From: Lepisosteus oculatus
Taxonomy: Eukaryota > Chordata > Actinopteri > Semionotiformes > Lepisosteidae
Reading direction: 5' to 3'
Length of the DNA stretch: 64,000 nucleotides
NCBI RefSeq assembly: GCF_040954835.1
Contig: NC_090696.1
Location: 62,216,222-62,280,221 of the forward strand
The notes under the pieces were generated by a model. That model was not told the origin of the DNA, did no database searches, and saw only the letters and a list, made by a program, of their open reading frames with translations. The stretch's first letter is position 1. Every line of letters begins with the position of its first letter. Position numbers and translations under genes: made by a program. Below are positions 25,881 to 38,260 of this stretch, piece by piece.

Positions 25881-28800
25881 AAAATTGAGTCTCTGTGTTA
25901 CAGTTTTTAACAATGCATTGTCAGTACAGTCTATCAGGATAATTACAATACTTACAGTAGTTTACTACATTTTGATTGCCAAAAGAAATGGATGAGAAAT
26001 GTGTTTTGTGCAATCGTTCCCCATTATTCAAAATGACCACATGTACAGTATGGTGCCTTGCAAAAAAGTTCTTCACTCCCTTACAATGATGTCACATTTT
26101 GTCAATTTGCATAATGAATAAACATGAATGTGTTTTCAATTAAACATTGAGTGCTCAAACATAATTTAAGGGTGAAAGAAGTGAAATGGCTGCAGGAACT
26201 GCAAAGAAAAAAACATGTTGATTGCATAGGTACAGTATTCATCTCTTTTTCCTCCAACAAATGATTGATGTCAACACGTGGTAAAAGGGTTTGTGGCCAC
26301 ACAACCATTGTGATGAGCCTTGAGGACATTTGATTCCTGCCTTTTGCCGAGAGCATGAAATAATGTGAAAACTATCGGCACTCCTTATAGTTATTTATTG
26401 TCCACATGAACTATTGTAACTTGCAACTTCAAGTGTACCATGTGTGAATGAAGAGGTCATGCATTTAAACATTTTTTCTGTTTTCCAGCATCCCACACAA
26501 TTCATGCTAACTGCCTCTGCATTAACTGAACTGCAGATCTGTTTTTCACTTTTACAGTACAGGAGCTACTGCACACCATCTTCTAACTTGGAATCTCACT
26601 CAGAGCAGCTCCTAAGAAGAGTACACACTTTTAACCATCTCCACTGAATTCTGACTCTTTAATTACACTTCTGATGCAGCGCAAAAAGAACAGGCAGTTC
26701 ATTTCTGAATGGCCTTAGCTGAAATGTGGAGATGACTTCAAAGCGCTGAAGGAACAGTCATTTAAATCTTGATGTAAACCTGCTGTTTGGTCACATTAAA
26801 GATAGAACACTGAGTATAGATCTTTCCTTCCATTCTTCTACCTCTCCCACTCAATGTATTCAGTCTCAGAAGGATGAGTTGAATCAATTATAATTCACTT
26901 TGCTGTGCTGGACAAATGCAGATTAGCCAAACCTCCATGTTCCTCAGCTCTTTTCATCACTTAATATGGCACCTTTGATGCTATGATCTTGCCCTCAGCA
27001 TTGTCTTACAAGAACACTTATAAGTAGAGAGGCGTTGCAGGTTGACAGATATCCCTTTAGCCTTGGTCAGCTTTCTTCTGCCATTATAAAACAGGTCTCC
27101 GAGCTGTTTCCAGCCAGCCATCAAAGAGAATACATTTTTGAATAATTTAAAAGCGTGTGTTAATTTTGCGCTGTTTCTTACCCACAGATCCCAGCAAGGC
27201 TGCAGTTATCACATGGTGAAATATCCTGAATTTCACTACACTTCTTCACAAAGGTTTTTTTACCATTTTGAGATTAAAGCCTCAAAAGCAGGACTGGTCA
27301 ATATCATGGGTGGTCTGTCCTTCCACAAGTGAGACATCCAGCAATTAGAAATGCCAGATAAGGAACGGCTTGAGTATGGGTAACTGTTGATTGAATTTCT
27401 GATTGAATTATGAGTAGGAATGGGAAGGGCAATTAAATTCTCATCATGACACTGTGACAGACTCAGAGACAATGTGCTCATGCCAAAACATATTGTTCAA
27501 GACCTGCAAGTACTTAGTTTTCAAATATAAATATATATATTTTTAAGTGTGTTTAAGGCACAGTTTCTAGGATGACTAGCCCACTTTCAAACATCTATTT
27601 TTTTATACACCTACATGTTGGGACAGTACAGTTTCAAAATCCAAGTTTGTAGGTTGGTACAATTTTAAATGACCATTTGTTAGAAAGAACTAAAATAAGG
27701 TTATTAACTGATTGCACTGTTATTAAATGGTAAAAAAGGTACTATTACAAAAAACTATTTATTTTTTAGATTTTTCTCCTCATACTGCTCTGTAGTATAA
27801 AAAGATCTGTGTATGTAGGCCAGATATATTTGTCTTACTAGTCTAAGGTTCACCAATACAGCAGTATGCCTCTTAGCTTACAAATTTTTGCCATATTTTG
27901 AAAAGCACTATACTGGATTACTTAATATCACATTTAACCTACTGTACAAAGAAAACAATCCTGTAAAACAAGAAACAGGCTATGTAATAAGTACAGTAAT
28001 AGGAAAAATGATCTGTACTTGGCTATGTCCAGTGGTACTCACTTCTGTTCCTTAAACTGTATTCCTCCATCTATGAAGGGTCTGCTAAGGACTGATAAGG
28101 AAATGGAGGGAAGAAAATAGCTTAATTAATGTAATTATGAAGGACCAAGATGGAACAATAAACAGTCTGAAATAAGGCATCCCAGAGCATGATACTTTTA
28201 ACCTCTGCTCTGGGGATTACAGTGCACATTTCAAGATATCTGCATCTCCCCTCATCCCACCCTCTGGTTCGGGCACCTCCCCAGTACCAAAGATATTACT
28301 CCTGTTCCAACCAGTGACACACGAGGCCATCATTTCAGAAAGTGTCATAAAATGAGGCAGATGTTTTTTTCATTCGTCATTTTTTAAAGAGCTTGTGCCA
28401 GACAAAATCAAATTTGCCAAAGTGTATCAATACAAAAGGCATCTCTGAAAAGTCGTAGAAGTAATTAGTGATTTCACAAAAGTCACAAGTCAGCATAAAC
28501 AAAACCAGATGCTTAAATCCAGTTGAGTCAAGGACCTGCCTCTGCTTTTATTTGTGATGCCACCTCGCCCTCTTGTGGCCCTACTCTCCAACTGCATCTT
28601 AATGACGTTTCTTATTCTACCATAGACTACATACTGTTTAAAAGGGCTTAGTCTCACTTATAGAACTAGAGCCTCACACATCATTAACATATTTTGAGAC
28701 TTACAACAACACATGCACAAATTTAAGTGTACCAATCTATATGCATATATTGGTGTCAACATTTTTAAATGAAACAGTTTATACAAAAAGGCAGCCTTTG

Positions 28801-29507
28801 ATAAAGACCACTAAACTAGGAACATATTATGTTTTACTAAAAGACTAAAATTCACTACTGTCTTTTTGGGCATTCACTGCCCTTCAAAATCTTTAAAACT
28901 TAAATGCCAGAAGAATAAAACAATAAGAAGCTGGTAGATTCCTTTTTGTTAGGTTGAGCTGCTATTGACTAATAGCTTTTCCCGCAGACCTGTACATTTC
29001 TCAACCGAAACCCTGCTCAAATACAGAAGTAGCCCCACAACAATGAAAGACAAAAAACGCATAACCAATGAACACAGAAAGTTAACTTCAAATGATGAGT
29101 AACCCCCTATGCTTGAGAAAATGTACCAATTCACTAAATTAGGAGTCAAAACATAAAACATATTAGGTAGGCAACACAAGTATCTTCAATGAACCTTTAA
29201 TGACACAAACACCTGCAAAAACGTCAGTCACAAAGATGACATCCAGAAGAACAACAAAAGGCAAAGAAGTTCCACCACAACAACGTTTCATTTTAGTGCT
29301 TCAGAAGGCACCGAGGCTGCACCTGAAATTTCATAAGTGCGACAACAATACAACCTTCGAATGCATAGCGCAACACACCCCCTTCAGATTCACAGCACCT
29401 TTCACATTTTACTTTCAGTCGCTGTCCCTTTTCTCTTTCCAAGCCAATGTCAGCGTTCTAAAGGGCGGAAGAGAGGCAGCCCCTTAGCCGTTATGGAAGG
29501 CCGCCTG
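25881..29507. other. LEF1-HADH convergent intergenic region and HADH 3' UTR
   Basis: This is a tail-to-tail interval. A Tc1-like remnant lies at 26043-26360. On the minus strand an ATTAAA (TTTAAT at 29196-29201 on +) could be the HADH poly(A) signal; no stronger one was seen near the stop. No gene was found in the rest. Confidence 0.5.
26043..26360 (+). mobile_element. Tc1/mariner-like transposon end fragment
   Basis: The text tacagtatggtgccttgcaa then aaaagttcttcactccc is close to the widespread fish Tc1-like terminus (TA followed by cagtgccttgc and a ttcaccccc-type stretch). Related text recurs at about 26230 (gtacagtattcatctc). No transposase frame or clear second terminus is left. Confidence 0.45.
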
Positions 29508-32500
29508 TTACTTGTACTTGTAGAATCCCTCTCCAGTCTTCTTCCCCAGCTTCCCTTGCTCCACGAGTTGATTCAGCATGGGGCTGGGAGCGAATAAGGG
29601 GTTGTCTGGATCCCTTTCATGCCAGCCTGCAACACAGAACCACAACAATTCTCAGAATAAAACCGAGAACAATACACATTTTTAAGCCCTCCTAAATATT
29701 ACTGTGGGTTGTTCTGCAGTTTTGAAGGGTTCTAGAGCATCACAAAGTGACATTTTTGACATATATATCCAGCCATTTTCCAAATCGCCTTATCCAATAC
29801 TAGTCGCAGGGAATGCCGAGCCTAACCCAGCAAGCAGGGGGAGTATGGGACACCAGTTCATTGCAGGGCACGGGCACGGACCAGGGTCAATCTTACAAGT
29901 AGCCAGTTAACCAACCAAAATGCCTTTAGACTGTGGGAGGAAACTGGAGCACCTGGAGAAAACCCACAAGAACATGGAGAGAACACATTCCAGGTCTGGA
30001 ATTGAACCCAGGGCCCCAGCGTTTAGATAGATACATATTTTTATTTTTCAAATGTGGGAAAAAATGTCCACTTCGTTCATTATTTATACATCTAGAGTAA
30101 CTAATGTGATCATGGGAGAACACACATTGCACGCCAAATGTACCCCAGGAATTGAACCCAGGGCCCTCGAACTGCAAGGCAGCAATGCTAACTATTGTGC
30201 CACTCTGCCAGCTACACACAACTTTTAACAAAAATGTCTTGGTTCGCAGTTTGTTCTTTCTACAAATGAAGTCTACATATTTATTGAACAGAGAGACTGT
30301 TAACAGTGAAAATTAGAGAAGTAATTCAAACCTGCAGACTCCAGAATTTAGAAAACAATTAAGGGGGTAACCTTCAAGACAGAGGAAGGTACTTGGATTT
30401 GAAAGTGAACAAGTTATTGATTAATCATACACTGTTATATTTTAACCCTAACCCCCTCGCAAAAATATTAACTTTCTACCACTGCTCCCCAAAAGATTAT
30501 ACTTGCCATCGATGATAAATTTAGAGGTGTCCAACCCAACATAATCCAGCAGCTCAAAGGGGCCCATTGGGTAGCCAGCTCCCAGCTTCATGGCAACATC
30601 TATATCCTCCTTTGATCCATGACCTTGGGAACAGAAGATGGATTCAGACTCACATCCCACGATACTTCACTCATTCTCCAAGTGTAAGCATTAATAAGAT
30701 GCAGCAGTAACGAAGATGAACATTCTGTACTTTCCAGGTTAGTAATTAGCATTAATTCTGAACAACATACCCATTTTCCTCTCATTTTAAGTGTTCTGTG
30801 TGTCAATGAACGGGTGTTTATCATTTAAATTTTTGGTCCGTATAGAACTAAGAATGCCTTATAAAGGAATGTTCGTAAAAAGTCACTATCATTAATCGGT
30901 ACAATGCGAGTCATTTAGACTATCAGCGATAGGGAACCAACATTTTTATATAAGCAGAGAACAAACTAAATATTTCAATTTTTAATGTTCTGGCAGTTTT
31001 ACACCTACAGCAGGATAAGGAACAGGTAAAAGTTATTCCATGCTGAAAGGAAAAGAAAAGAGATGCAACATTTCACCTGTAGAGATTTCTTCAGGTGACG
31101 CCAGAATGACAGATTTACCTTTCTCATGTAGCCTAATGGCTTCCATCATGTATGGAACTAGCAGACGATTCACAATAAAGCCAGGAGTATCCTTGGAAGA
31201 ACAAAAATAAACATGCTGATGAGGTTTGGGATAAATAAAATTCTTCTAATATACATTTCCAATAAAGCAAACATGTACCAAGAGCAATTTGTAGAAGCAG
31301 TGTACACTAACAAACCTATCATTGTTTTTAAACAGTGGTGTTAATTGATGTAATAAAAAGGACCTGCCAGTCACACTGCCACTTAAGGCCCTGATTGACT
31401 AAACATTAATACTGGCTGATCTTCCAAAATACCAAAATCTCAACAATAAAAAACAAGACAACTGAAGCATCAGGTGTGAATTATTTTGGACAATTAACAT
31501 GGCTGACTGTTAAAACACTTAAATTCTTTATCATTCAAAATTTGTGGAAACTTTAAACAGTAGTAGAACCAGTGTCTTCAGACATGGGGACTAGGCAGTA
31601 CTGACTGCCAGTATTTCAACGTGGGTGACTTTCATTCTCACTGCTCTAATCAAACATCCTCCACAGCCTGCAGCATACTTATGAGAGACTGCTCCTTTCT
31701 GTGATTAAAAACCAATAATACATATTTAAATAAAACTTTACTTTGCAAGAAACTGGATGTTTCCCCAGAGCTTTGCTGAATTCCAGAAGAGCGTCAAAGG
31801 TCTTCTGATTAGTCATTGGTGTTCGAATGACCTAGATATAAAAGAAACAAATATTAAACAGCAACTTCCAATAAGACATTCAACAACATTTTAAAACATA
31901 GACTAAGACATTATCAATTAAAAATACCCCCACTATGAGCAACAGGCTTCTCATCCACTATCACATACAGTACACACTGGTTTAATGCTGGATTTACCCG
32001 TTTGATATACTGTGATTAGCTATTGCTCAAATCCAAAACGTGAAAACAAGTCTTGCCTTTCCTTATTTTAAGACATAGTTAAGATCATTTAGTTAACCAG
32101 GAAGTGAACATGTCATGGGAAAACAAATTTGCATTTACAAAAGATCACCTAGATCTCAAGAGTGATATACAGTGTCTATAGTGATGCATTTATGGTAGCA
32201 AGTTTGAATGAAATACCTTGTGCCTCAAAGACGCAACAATGAACCCATGACCATCCAGTCCTTAGCCCAGAGCTCTAGCAATTACACACCAATTTAAAAA
32301 ATACATCTCTCCCTTTTGTTTGCAGCACTCTTTGCAACAAGCAGGACTTTTAATATTTATGTCTTTGTCTTTTACTACTCTCAGAACAGAGGAGTTACAC
32401 TTTTCTTTTACAACTTCTCAAATTCTCAAATGTGATCACATTAAAGATCGGGCAAATGGACATCAGTGGTCCCACGGCAATACACAGCAGAATGATGCTG

Positions 32501-35500
32501 ACTTCCTACACTGCTGTGACTGTGCACTTACTTCCACAAGTTTCATTAAAGGCACCGGGTTGAAGAAGTGAAGTCCTCCAAACCGGTCCTGTCTGGAGGT
32601 TGAATTGGCTATGTCAGTGATGGGCAGCGAAGAGGTGTTGCTGGCAAATATAGTGTGACTGGAAAGAAGAAGGAAGGAAACAGACATCATCCTGTAACAC
32701 TCTCGATAAAACAGCTTGTAAACGTAATACCTGATTGATAAAATCTTAAATTCATAACCAAAGATGCACAGTGTTTTTGAACTTGCATTGCTTTTTGAAA
32801 AAACGTATTTAACTAGAACCTGTCGAGGTCCTACAATAAACTGCTACTGGAAAAGAGGACAAACAGTGGCGTTACTTCAACAACTTTTCAATTGGTCATG
32901 ATTTTTAACATTTTTAACATTCATCTCTTCAAAATTCTAATGGGAAACACATTAACTATTGTCATCACAGCAACAGCACCAAATGCAGATTATCTTACAG
33001 TAATTTGCCTTAACATGTTACATTAGAAGTGTTAGTGTTAACCAAATACAGATTTAGAATACACTGTATATTCATATTTGATTTGACTCTCAATTACCTG
33101 TCTGGAATCTGTTGTGAAACCAGGTCATGAAAACAGTTGCTAAGGTCAAGTGAGACATTTGGGCTATGTTGGGTTAATGGGTCAGAAGGTGTCAAGCGGT
33201 TCAAGTCGAAAGCTGCTATGAACTCAGTTGACTGCAGCTTTTTACATAATCCTTCCCCTCTTAAGAACATAAGAAAAGCTACAAACTAGACGAGAGCCCA
33301 TCCTGGGCAGCTTGTTTCAAACTTTCACAACCCTCTGTGTCAAGAAATGCCTCATTTTGATTTTAAATGCACTACCCTATAGTTTCCATTTGCATCCTCT
33401 GGTTCATTTTTCATTGTTGATTCTGAAGAACCACCTTCGTAGTTTTAATTGCTCCAAGACTAAAAAGTGAATTTTGCCTGTCAGTGTACGGCATTCCTTT
33501 AAACCAAAGAAGTGGATCTGGTTGATCTTCACTGGACTGATTTCAGAGCAGCAATATATTTTTGTAATGACCACTACAGTGCACAATATTCTAAAGGTGA
33601 ATAAAATTACTACTGGATAGCAGACTTTTAACACAAGCCCTTGATTTAAATCGCACATTTATAAATGTATATCTTATATTTGTTCACCTTTTGCTTTCCC
33701 TTCTTGTCTAAGTACAAATGAAAATTACGCATGGACACAAAAACCCATGTTTTTTGCACTGATGGTTTCTTTAAGCTCAGCCTTTTTTTATTTTATTTCT
33801 ATGGTTAATGTTTTATACTCCAATAATTATGCCCCCCCCCCCCCAACTGAGCATTTATCCCTTATCTTCGTTTTTTTATTCCTTCACCAGTTCACAATCT
33901 AAATAAGAGCATTACTTGAAAGCTTACAGGCTCCAATTTGAAAATTCATCCTTCATGAGGACCTTAATAAGCAGGCTTCTGAAAATCTAACTGTACTGAA
34001 TACCACGGTATATGTAAGTAGATTCCTATGGATGTTTTGGCCACTCATAAGAGCCCTTACCACTGTGAGAATAATAACTTGTACTAAAAATTTTACAATA
34101 TGTATAACTGTACAATAACAAAGGGAAAAGCTGAAATATACACTTTCTAGTTATATAATCGGGACTCACTCTGGGGCAAACTTGTCTAGCCCACTGAAGA
34201 GATCCTGCTTGATTTTCAGGTTCTCCACAATGGCCTCTAGTACCAGGTCAGTGCTGTGAATCACTGATGCAGCATCTGAGGAGGTGGTGACATTCTTCAG
34301 GACCTTCTGAATAAACTCTGCCCCCGCCTGGGAAACCCCAAAACAACACATTAGTGAAGCAGAGAAATCGCAGCACTAACTCTTTTCCTACAAGGAGGAA
34401 GAGAAGAACTTGAGTCTCTAGAGCAGCGATGGGCAAACCTGGTGGCTGAAGTCCAGTACACCTGCAGGCTTTCATTGCAGCCACCCTCGTAATGACCTAA
34501 ATCAGCTCATTATTTGTCCCAATACCACCAGTTTAATAATTTCTCCAGGCTTTACTGGTCCTGGTGTTTTTACGAGTCATAGAAAATCTTCAGGCAAACT
34601 GGCCCATTGACCAGGACTGCCCATTCCTGGTCTAAATTATTGCTACTTGTGAGGCGAGAGATATATATTCTGTTGATAACTTCTCAGATTTGCTACTTAC
34701 ATACTACTTCATGCTACTTTTTTTTTTTGTTTGCACTGTTCCAAGAATTACCTTGCACTGTTTTTGTCCTGTTAAATTTTCTCTGTTTGCAGAATTTTGC
34801 ACAGTTTTGATTACTTGATTACATGTTATTTATGTTATGTTATTACATGTTACTGTTATTGCTATTGTGTAACTGTCTATTGTCTTATCTTCTGTCCTAT
34901 TTATATACTGCACCTGAGTGACTAATGAGAAACACTTTTCATTATACTATGCACCTGTGTAAGTTTAATGACAATAAAGTTGAATTGAATTGAATACTTA
35001 TAAACCCAGGTTTGATGAACACGTACTCGGGAAAGATAGGGATGAACACTAGCAAACTACTGGGAGCCTGTTTTGGGAGACTGCTGTTTTACCTGCCAAA
35101 TATCCAATGGCTACACGAGGTAGAAAAGTTTAAATAAAAAACAATGTGAGCTGTGCCAAGAATATCAACGTGTAAGTTATTAGTCAGGGAGGCATGATGG
35201 TGGGGAGCATTGCTACTTAGCAACGCCAGGCACTGTGGGTTCAATTCTGGACCTGGGGTGCTATCTGTGTGGAGCTTGCATGTTCTCCCTGTGTTCCCTC
35301 CCGGTGCTGCAGTTTCCTCCCACAGTCCAAAAACACACTAGTAGGTTAACTGGTTTCTGGGAAAACTGACCCTAGGTGTGAGTGTGTGTGTGTCTGCGTC
35401 TGTGTGTGCCCTGCAATGGACTGGTGGTCCTGTCTGGTGTGTATTCCCCCTTGTGCCCGTTGCTTTCTGGGATAGGCTCCGGCTCCCCCACAACCCTTAA

Positions 35501-38075
35501 CTGGAACAAGCGGTCAGAAAATGGAAGGATGGTCGGTATTATTCATGCCAGAAAATCTAATTCCACTGGAAAAACTCTTAACTGTACTGTACATATGCAA
35601 AAGAAATACTACCGTTATTTTGTGCGTGTCTATAACAAGCTACCTAGTCATGTGGTCAATACCAACATTTCACTCAGGAAGCCTATGGAAGAGACCCTAC
35701 AATCAAATAGCTACCAGAAACCAAATAAGCTTGAGTGCACAAATGGCCTCTTGCTTCCAAACTGTGCTCTTGAAAGATAGCCAGGAAAGAGTTCTCTGCA
35801 TTGCTGAAAGTGCAATAAAACATCTCTCTACGCTTCAGACACAATTCCTAGAAAAGGACTAGACATCTGGATATCAATGCCTACATTTGGTAACTACTGC
35901 TTCTCTCTTATTTAATCTATTTAATACAAACTAACCTCAGGTTTGTCTGCAAACTTCTTCTTGGCAATTCTCTTCAGGCTGTCCTCAATGCCTTTGGTGG
36001 ACTTCTTTAGTATATCTTCTGACTGGTCCACCAGCACTACAGAGTGGCCCGTTGATGCAGCAACCTAAAAGTACAAAGAATTGTTGGAAGATCATCAAAG
36101 AACACCAATCTCAACAACAATAACGATGGCTAAAAAAATGTATTAGACACCTCCGTTTCAAAGACGGTGTTCTTTTAGGCTAATGAAATTGTTTACAGTC
36201 CACCAGAAAGAGCACCTGGCAATATTTTCTCTTCTCCAGGTGTACAGGCAACAGTTGTGAATCTTCACAACACTCAAAAAGTAACATTTGAATTTGAATC
36301 TGAGTTATGTGGTACAGCAGCACTGGCTAAATGATAGACTTCCCCACCAGGAGGGTGATTAGTACAGAAAGATGAACCTCATATTGAAAAAGAACTGGAT
36401 CCCATCTATAACGAACAAACATTAATTAACATGCCCTGCCTTGGGGCTGTTTTACATCCCCTGGTCCTGCTGTGCTTGTTAAAGTTAAGGCATTGAAGAA
36501 TGGATAGCAAAAGCATAACAGTATATTTTATTTTTAAAAAACTTTCTCTCCATTCTAAAATGTTTCTAAGGTTGGTCATAAAAGGACTTTACAAAGGTAT
36601 AACAATTGAAAACAAAGCTCCAAATGTAGTAATATATGGTTAAGGGAATACAGAATCAATTTTCTTAATTGGCCATTAATCTCCAGATCTCTGTCCAACA
36701 CATTTGAGGGAGGTACAAATGGAAGCAGTTCACAAACTTTTTGAACGGTGTGCAAAATCTGGACTGTAAAACTGTCTTCAGTCCTTTTACTCTCCGTGAA
36801 CCTTTTTAAATTACATTCATTTTAAAGTCTCCTAAGTAACACTAAAATGTTTTTCTTATTTAGGGTTTTAGCTTCTTATTAATTGTTGACTTTTATTTGA
36901 TCATTTCATTAGTTTACATGGTGAATGTTAAACATAGGCCCCAACTTTTCAATATTATCGGTTGCGCTCGACGAACAAAGCATTGGTGTACACTGTCGCA
37001 CCTGAACAAATCAAGCACCGAATTAAATATTAATTAGAATAAACAACATGTTTAAGGAAAATATGTCCCTTTGCATAGAGCTCCTGCTAATGTAGTTACA
37101 GCTTTCCTCCTAAATTAAGAAACTGTATTTTTTTTCAGGCACGTAAAACCACAAACGTGCAAATGAAGAGCACTTGCCATCAAGAACTACCTGTAACTGA
37201 AAATCATCATGAGGTCTATACACATTTGATACTGTTGTAGTAAACGACAGTACTACCGGTGCGTTGCCAGCTTTTCTGTATGTTTTTGCTGATACCGGTG
37301 ACCCGATTAAGTAGGAATTAATAATTCATGTTTTAGATGAAAAAAACTGAGGGGCGTATCAGCGGAGATAAATCTGACAAAGTCAACTGCAATACAAATA
37401 ACTTTTAAATGAAAAAAGATCGCAGAGAGTTAACTTTATATTTAAAATCCGCTTCAAAGATACGGTAAGCGTCACTTCTCCTAACCCAATTACTCAAACC
37501 AAAGCATCAACACGTGAAATCAATTTGAAAAATTCACATTTTTGTTGACTGAAAGATAACGAACTAAGCACACTGAACGGATAATATCAGTGATATGTCC
37601 GCATTCTCGACATTTCAAGAAACTGAACTGCATAAATACGGTCAAAGAAAATTGGCAAACAGCGCTAACCCATGTTCAACTTTGACACACTTCATTTGCA
37701 AACTTGCAGACGGTGCACACAGATACTGTAAAATCACAAGAACAAATACCAAAACAATTAATTTTACAAGTGTATAACGGATCAGGATATTACTCAAATA
37801 AGAAATCGTAAGCAGTTTTCTTATGATAATACTGAATCACAACACAATGCAAGGTACAGCGGTTACAGTAAACTACACACTGCATTGACTGCGAGGGGCC
37901 TTATAAAAACGAGCTTCCCAGCTGCTGCAACTTCAGTTCAGTTTTACAGTAATTTTACCTGCGCGATTCCTGCACCCATCAGCCCGCCGCCGATAATCGT
38001 GACATGTTTTATAACGCCACTTCTGACGGCGGAGGAAGAAAGGCTCCTTATGATCTGGTGAGTGACAAAAGCCAT
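29508..38075 (-). CDS. hadh: HADH, mitochondrial short-chain 3-hydroxyacyl-CoA dehydrogenase (complete, 8 exons, 309 aa)
   Basis: HADH oxidises L-3-hydroxyacyl-CoA to 3-ketoacyl-CoA with NAD+ in mitochondrial matrix beta-oxidation. Exons in gene order: 38075-37959, 36064-35936, 34327-34170, 32658-32532, 31831-31742, 31191-31119, 30623-30507, 29626-29508 (stop TAA 29510-29508). The sum is 930 nt and all phases agree. [19 protein letters not shown] looks like a mitochondrial presequence. GGGLMGAG at about residues 29-36 is the NAD-binding glycine loop. HFFNPVP carries the catalytic His (about 165) and LVE the paired Glu (about 177). [18 protein letters not shown] and the GFYKYK end are the C-terminal domain. 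The human protein is 314 aa. The MAFV start was chosen over an in-frame ATG at 38255 because it matches the family start. Intron 7 has a GC donor (gatg|gcaagt). Intron 3 (34328-35935) is packed with repeats. Confidence 0.96.
29765..30023 (-). repeat. tRNA-derived SINE, body, reverse orientation
   Basis: The reverse complement carries the family text seen at 35188: tttcctcccacagtctaaag, then a 3' end of the form ggataaggcgatttggaaaatgg. On the + strand actgtgggaggaaactgg lies near 29932 and attgaacccagggcccc near 30001. The tRNA-like head is truncated. Confidence 0.75.
30028..30110. repeat. Short repeat shared with 54755-54840
   Basis: The core tttttatttttcaaatgtgg then gaaaaaatgtccacttc is shared with gaagtggaaaaaatgtccac at 54776 onward. 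The core has a small inverted repeat (gtgga and tccac around aaaaatg). It lies between two SINE pieces. Confidence 0.45.
30111..30210 (-). repeat. Second SINE head in reverse orientation
   Basis: In reverse it reads tggcagagtggcacaatagt then tagcattgctgcc (A box) and ccctgggttcaattcctgg (B box), the tRNA-like 5' part of the 35188 family. With 29765-30023 it makes a split or dimeric insertion between the HADH terminal exons. Confidence 0.65.
32165..32285 (-). repeat. HE1/DANA-like tRNA SINE remnant
   Basis: In reverse it reads taattgctagagctctgggc then taaggactggatggtcatgg and gttcattgttgc, a tRNA-like head with A and B boxes. This is followed by acaaggtatttcattcaaac, similar to tails of fish tRNA SINEs. 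It lies in HADH intron 4. Confidence 0.45.
33258..33620 (-). mobile_element. LINE fragment, reverse-transcriptase C-terminal region
   Basis: The + strand begins ttaagaacataagaaaagct, the tail of an abundant repeat of early-branching ray-finned fishes. It continues through cctctgtgtcaagaaatgcc and ends with caatatatttttgtaatgac and cagtgcacaatattc. In reverse this corresponds to the CR1/L2-type ending HLEYCVQFWSPHY...IAALE, here degenerate. It lies in HADH intron 3/4 territory. Confidence 0.6.
34423..34630. mobile_element. hAT-like MITE
   Basis: The left end gcagcgatgggcaaacctgg and the reversed right end ccaggaatgggcagtcctgg are inverted repeats that match at most positions. Internal text ctgcaggctttcattgcagc is typical of a common fish MITE. 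It lies in HADH intron 3. Confidence 0.6.
34631..34999 (+). mobile_element. LINE 3' tail
   Basis: A T-rich stretch runs into catttttcatt-like text and ends with tttaatgacaataaagttga then attgaattgaat. This is the recurrent 3' end of a fish non-LTR retrotransposon with a short tandem tail. It immediately follows the MITE. Confidence 0.6.
35188..35532 (+). repeat. Full-length tRNA-derived SINE
   Basis: The head gggaggcatgatggtgggga then gcattgctac (A-box region) leads to tgggttcaattctggacc (B box). The body has gcatgttctccctgtgttcc and tttcctcccacagtcc. The 3' end has gggataggctccggctcccc and aagcggtcagaaaatggaag. Copies of the same family are at 29765-30210 (reverse) and 59588-59889. Confidence 0.85.
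35533..35870 (+). mobile_element. Degenerate LINE ORF end
   Basis: The frame reads [17 protein letters not shown] then [12 protein letters not shown], resembling the C-terminal RxYNxLP...VV...F segment of non-LTR retrotransposon proteins. It is joined in frame to the preceding SINE by chance. No catalytic motif remains. Confidence 0.5.
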
Positions 38076-38260
38076 GATTTCTCTCAAGCGCAGATGAAGT
38101 GAAGGCTGGGCCGAGTCCTGCTCTGCAGCGCAGACAAACCCGCACTTCTCCGCCAGCCGAGACAGCGCGCAGCGCGGAGGAGTGGGAAGGTCAGACTCCG
38201 GGCCCTGGTCACATGAGCGCACAGCCGCGCAGCTTGGCGACCTTTTAGCACACAATCTAG
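38076..38260 (-). promoter_or_regulatory. hadh: HADH 5' leader and CpG-rich promoter region
   Basis: About 190 bp upstream of the HADH start codon is GC- and CpG-rich (gacagcgcgcagcgcggagg) in an AT-rich setting, as expected for a housekeeping promoter. No TATA box is obvious. An E-box-like gtcacatgag lies at 38209-38218. The leader holds an ATG at 38255 in frame with HADH and one at 38145 in another frame whose short ORF overlaps the start, so upstream-AUG effects are possible. The transcription start is not visible. Confidence 0.5.

Noticed and set aside
35382-35780. 132-codon + strand frame
   Set aside because: It is made of a SINE 3' half joined to a LINE ORF remnant.
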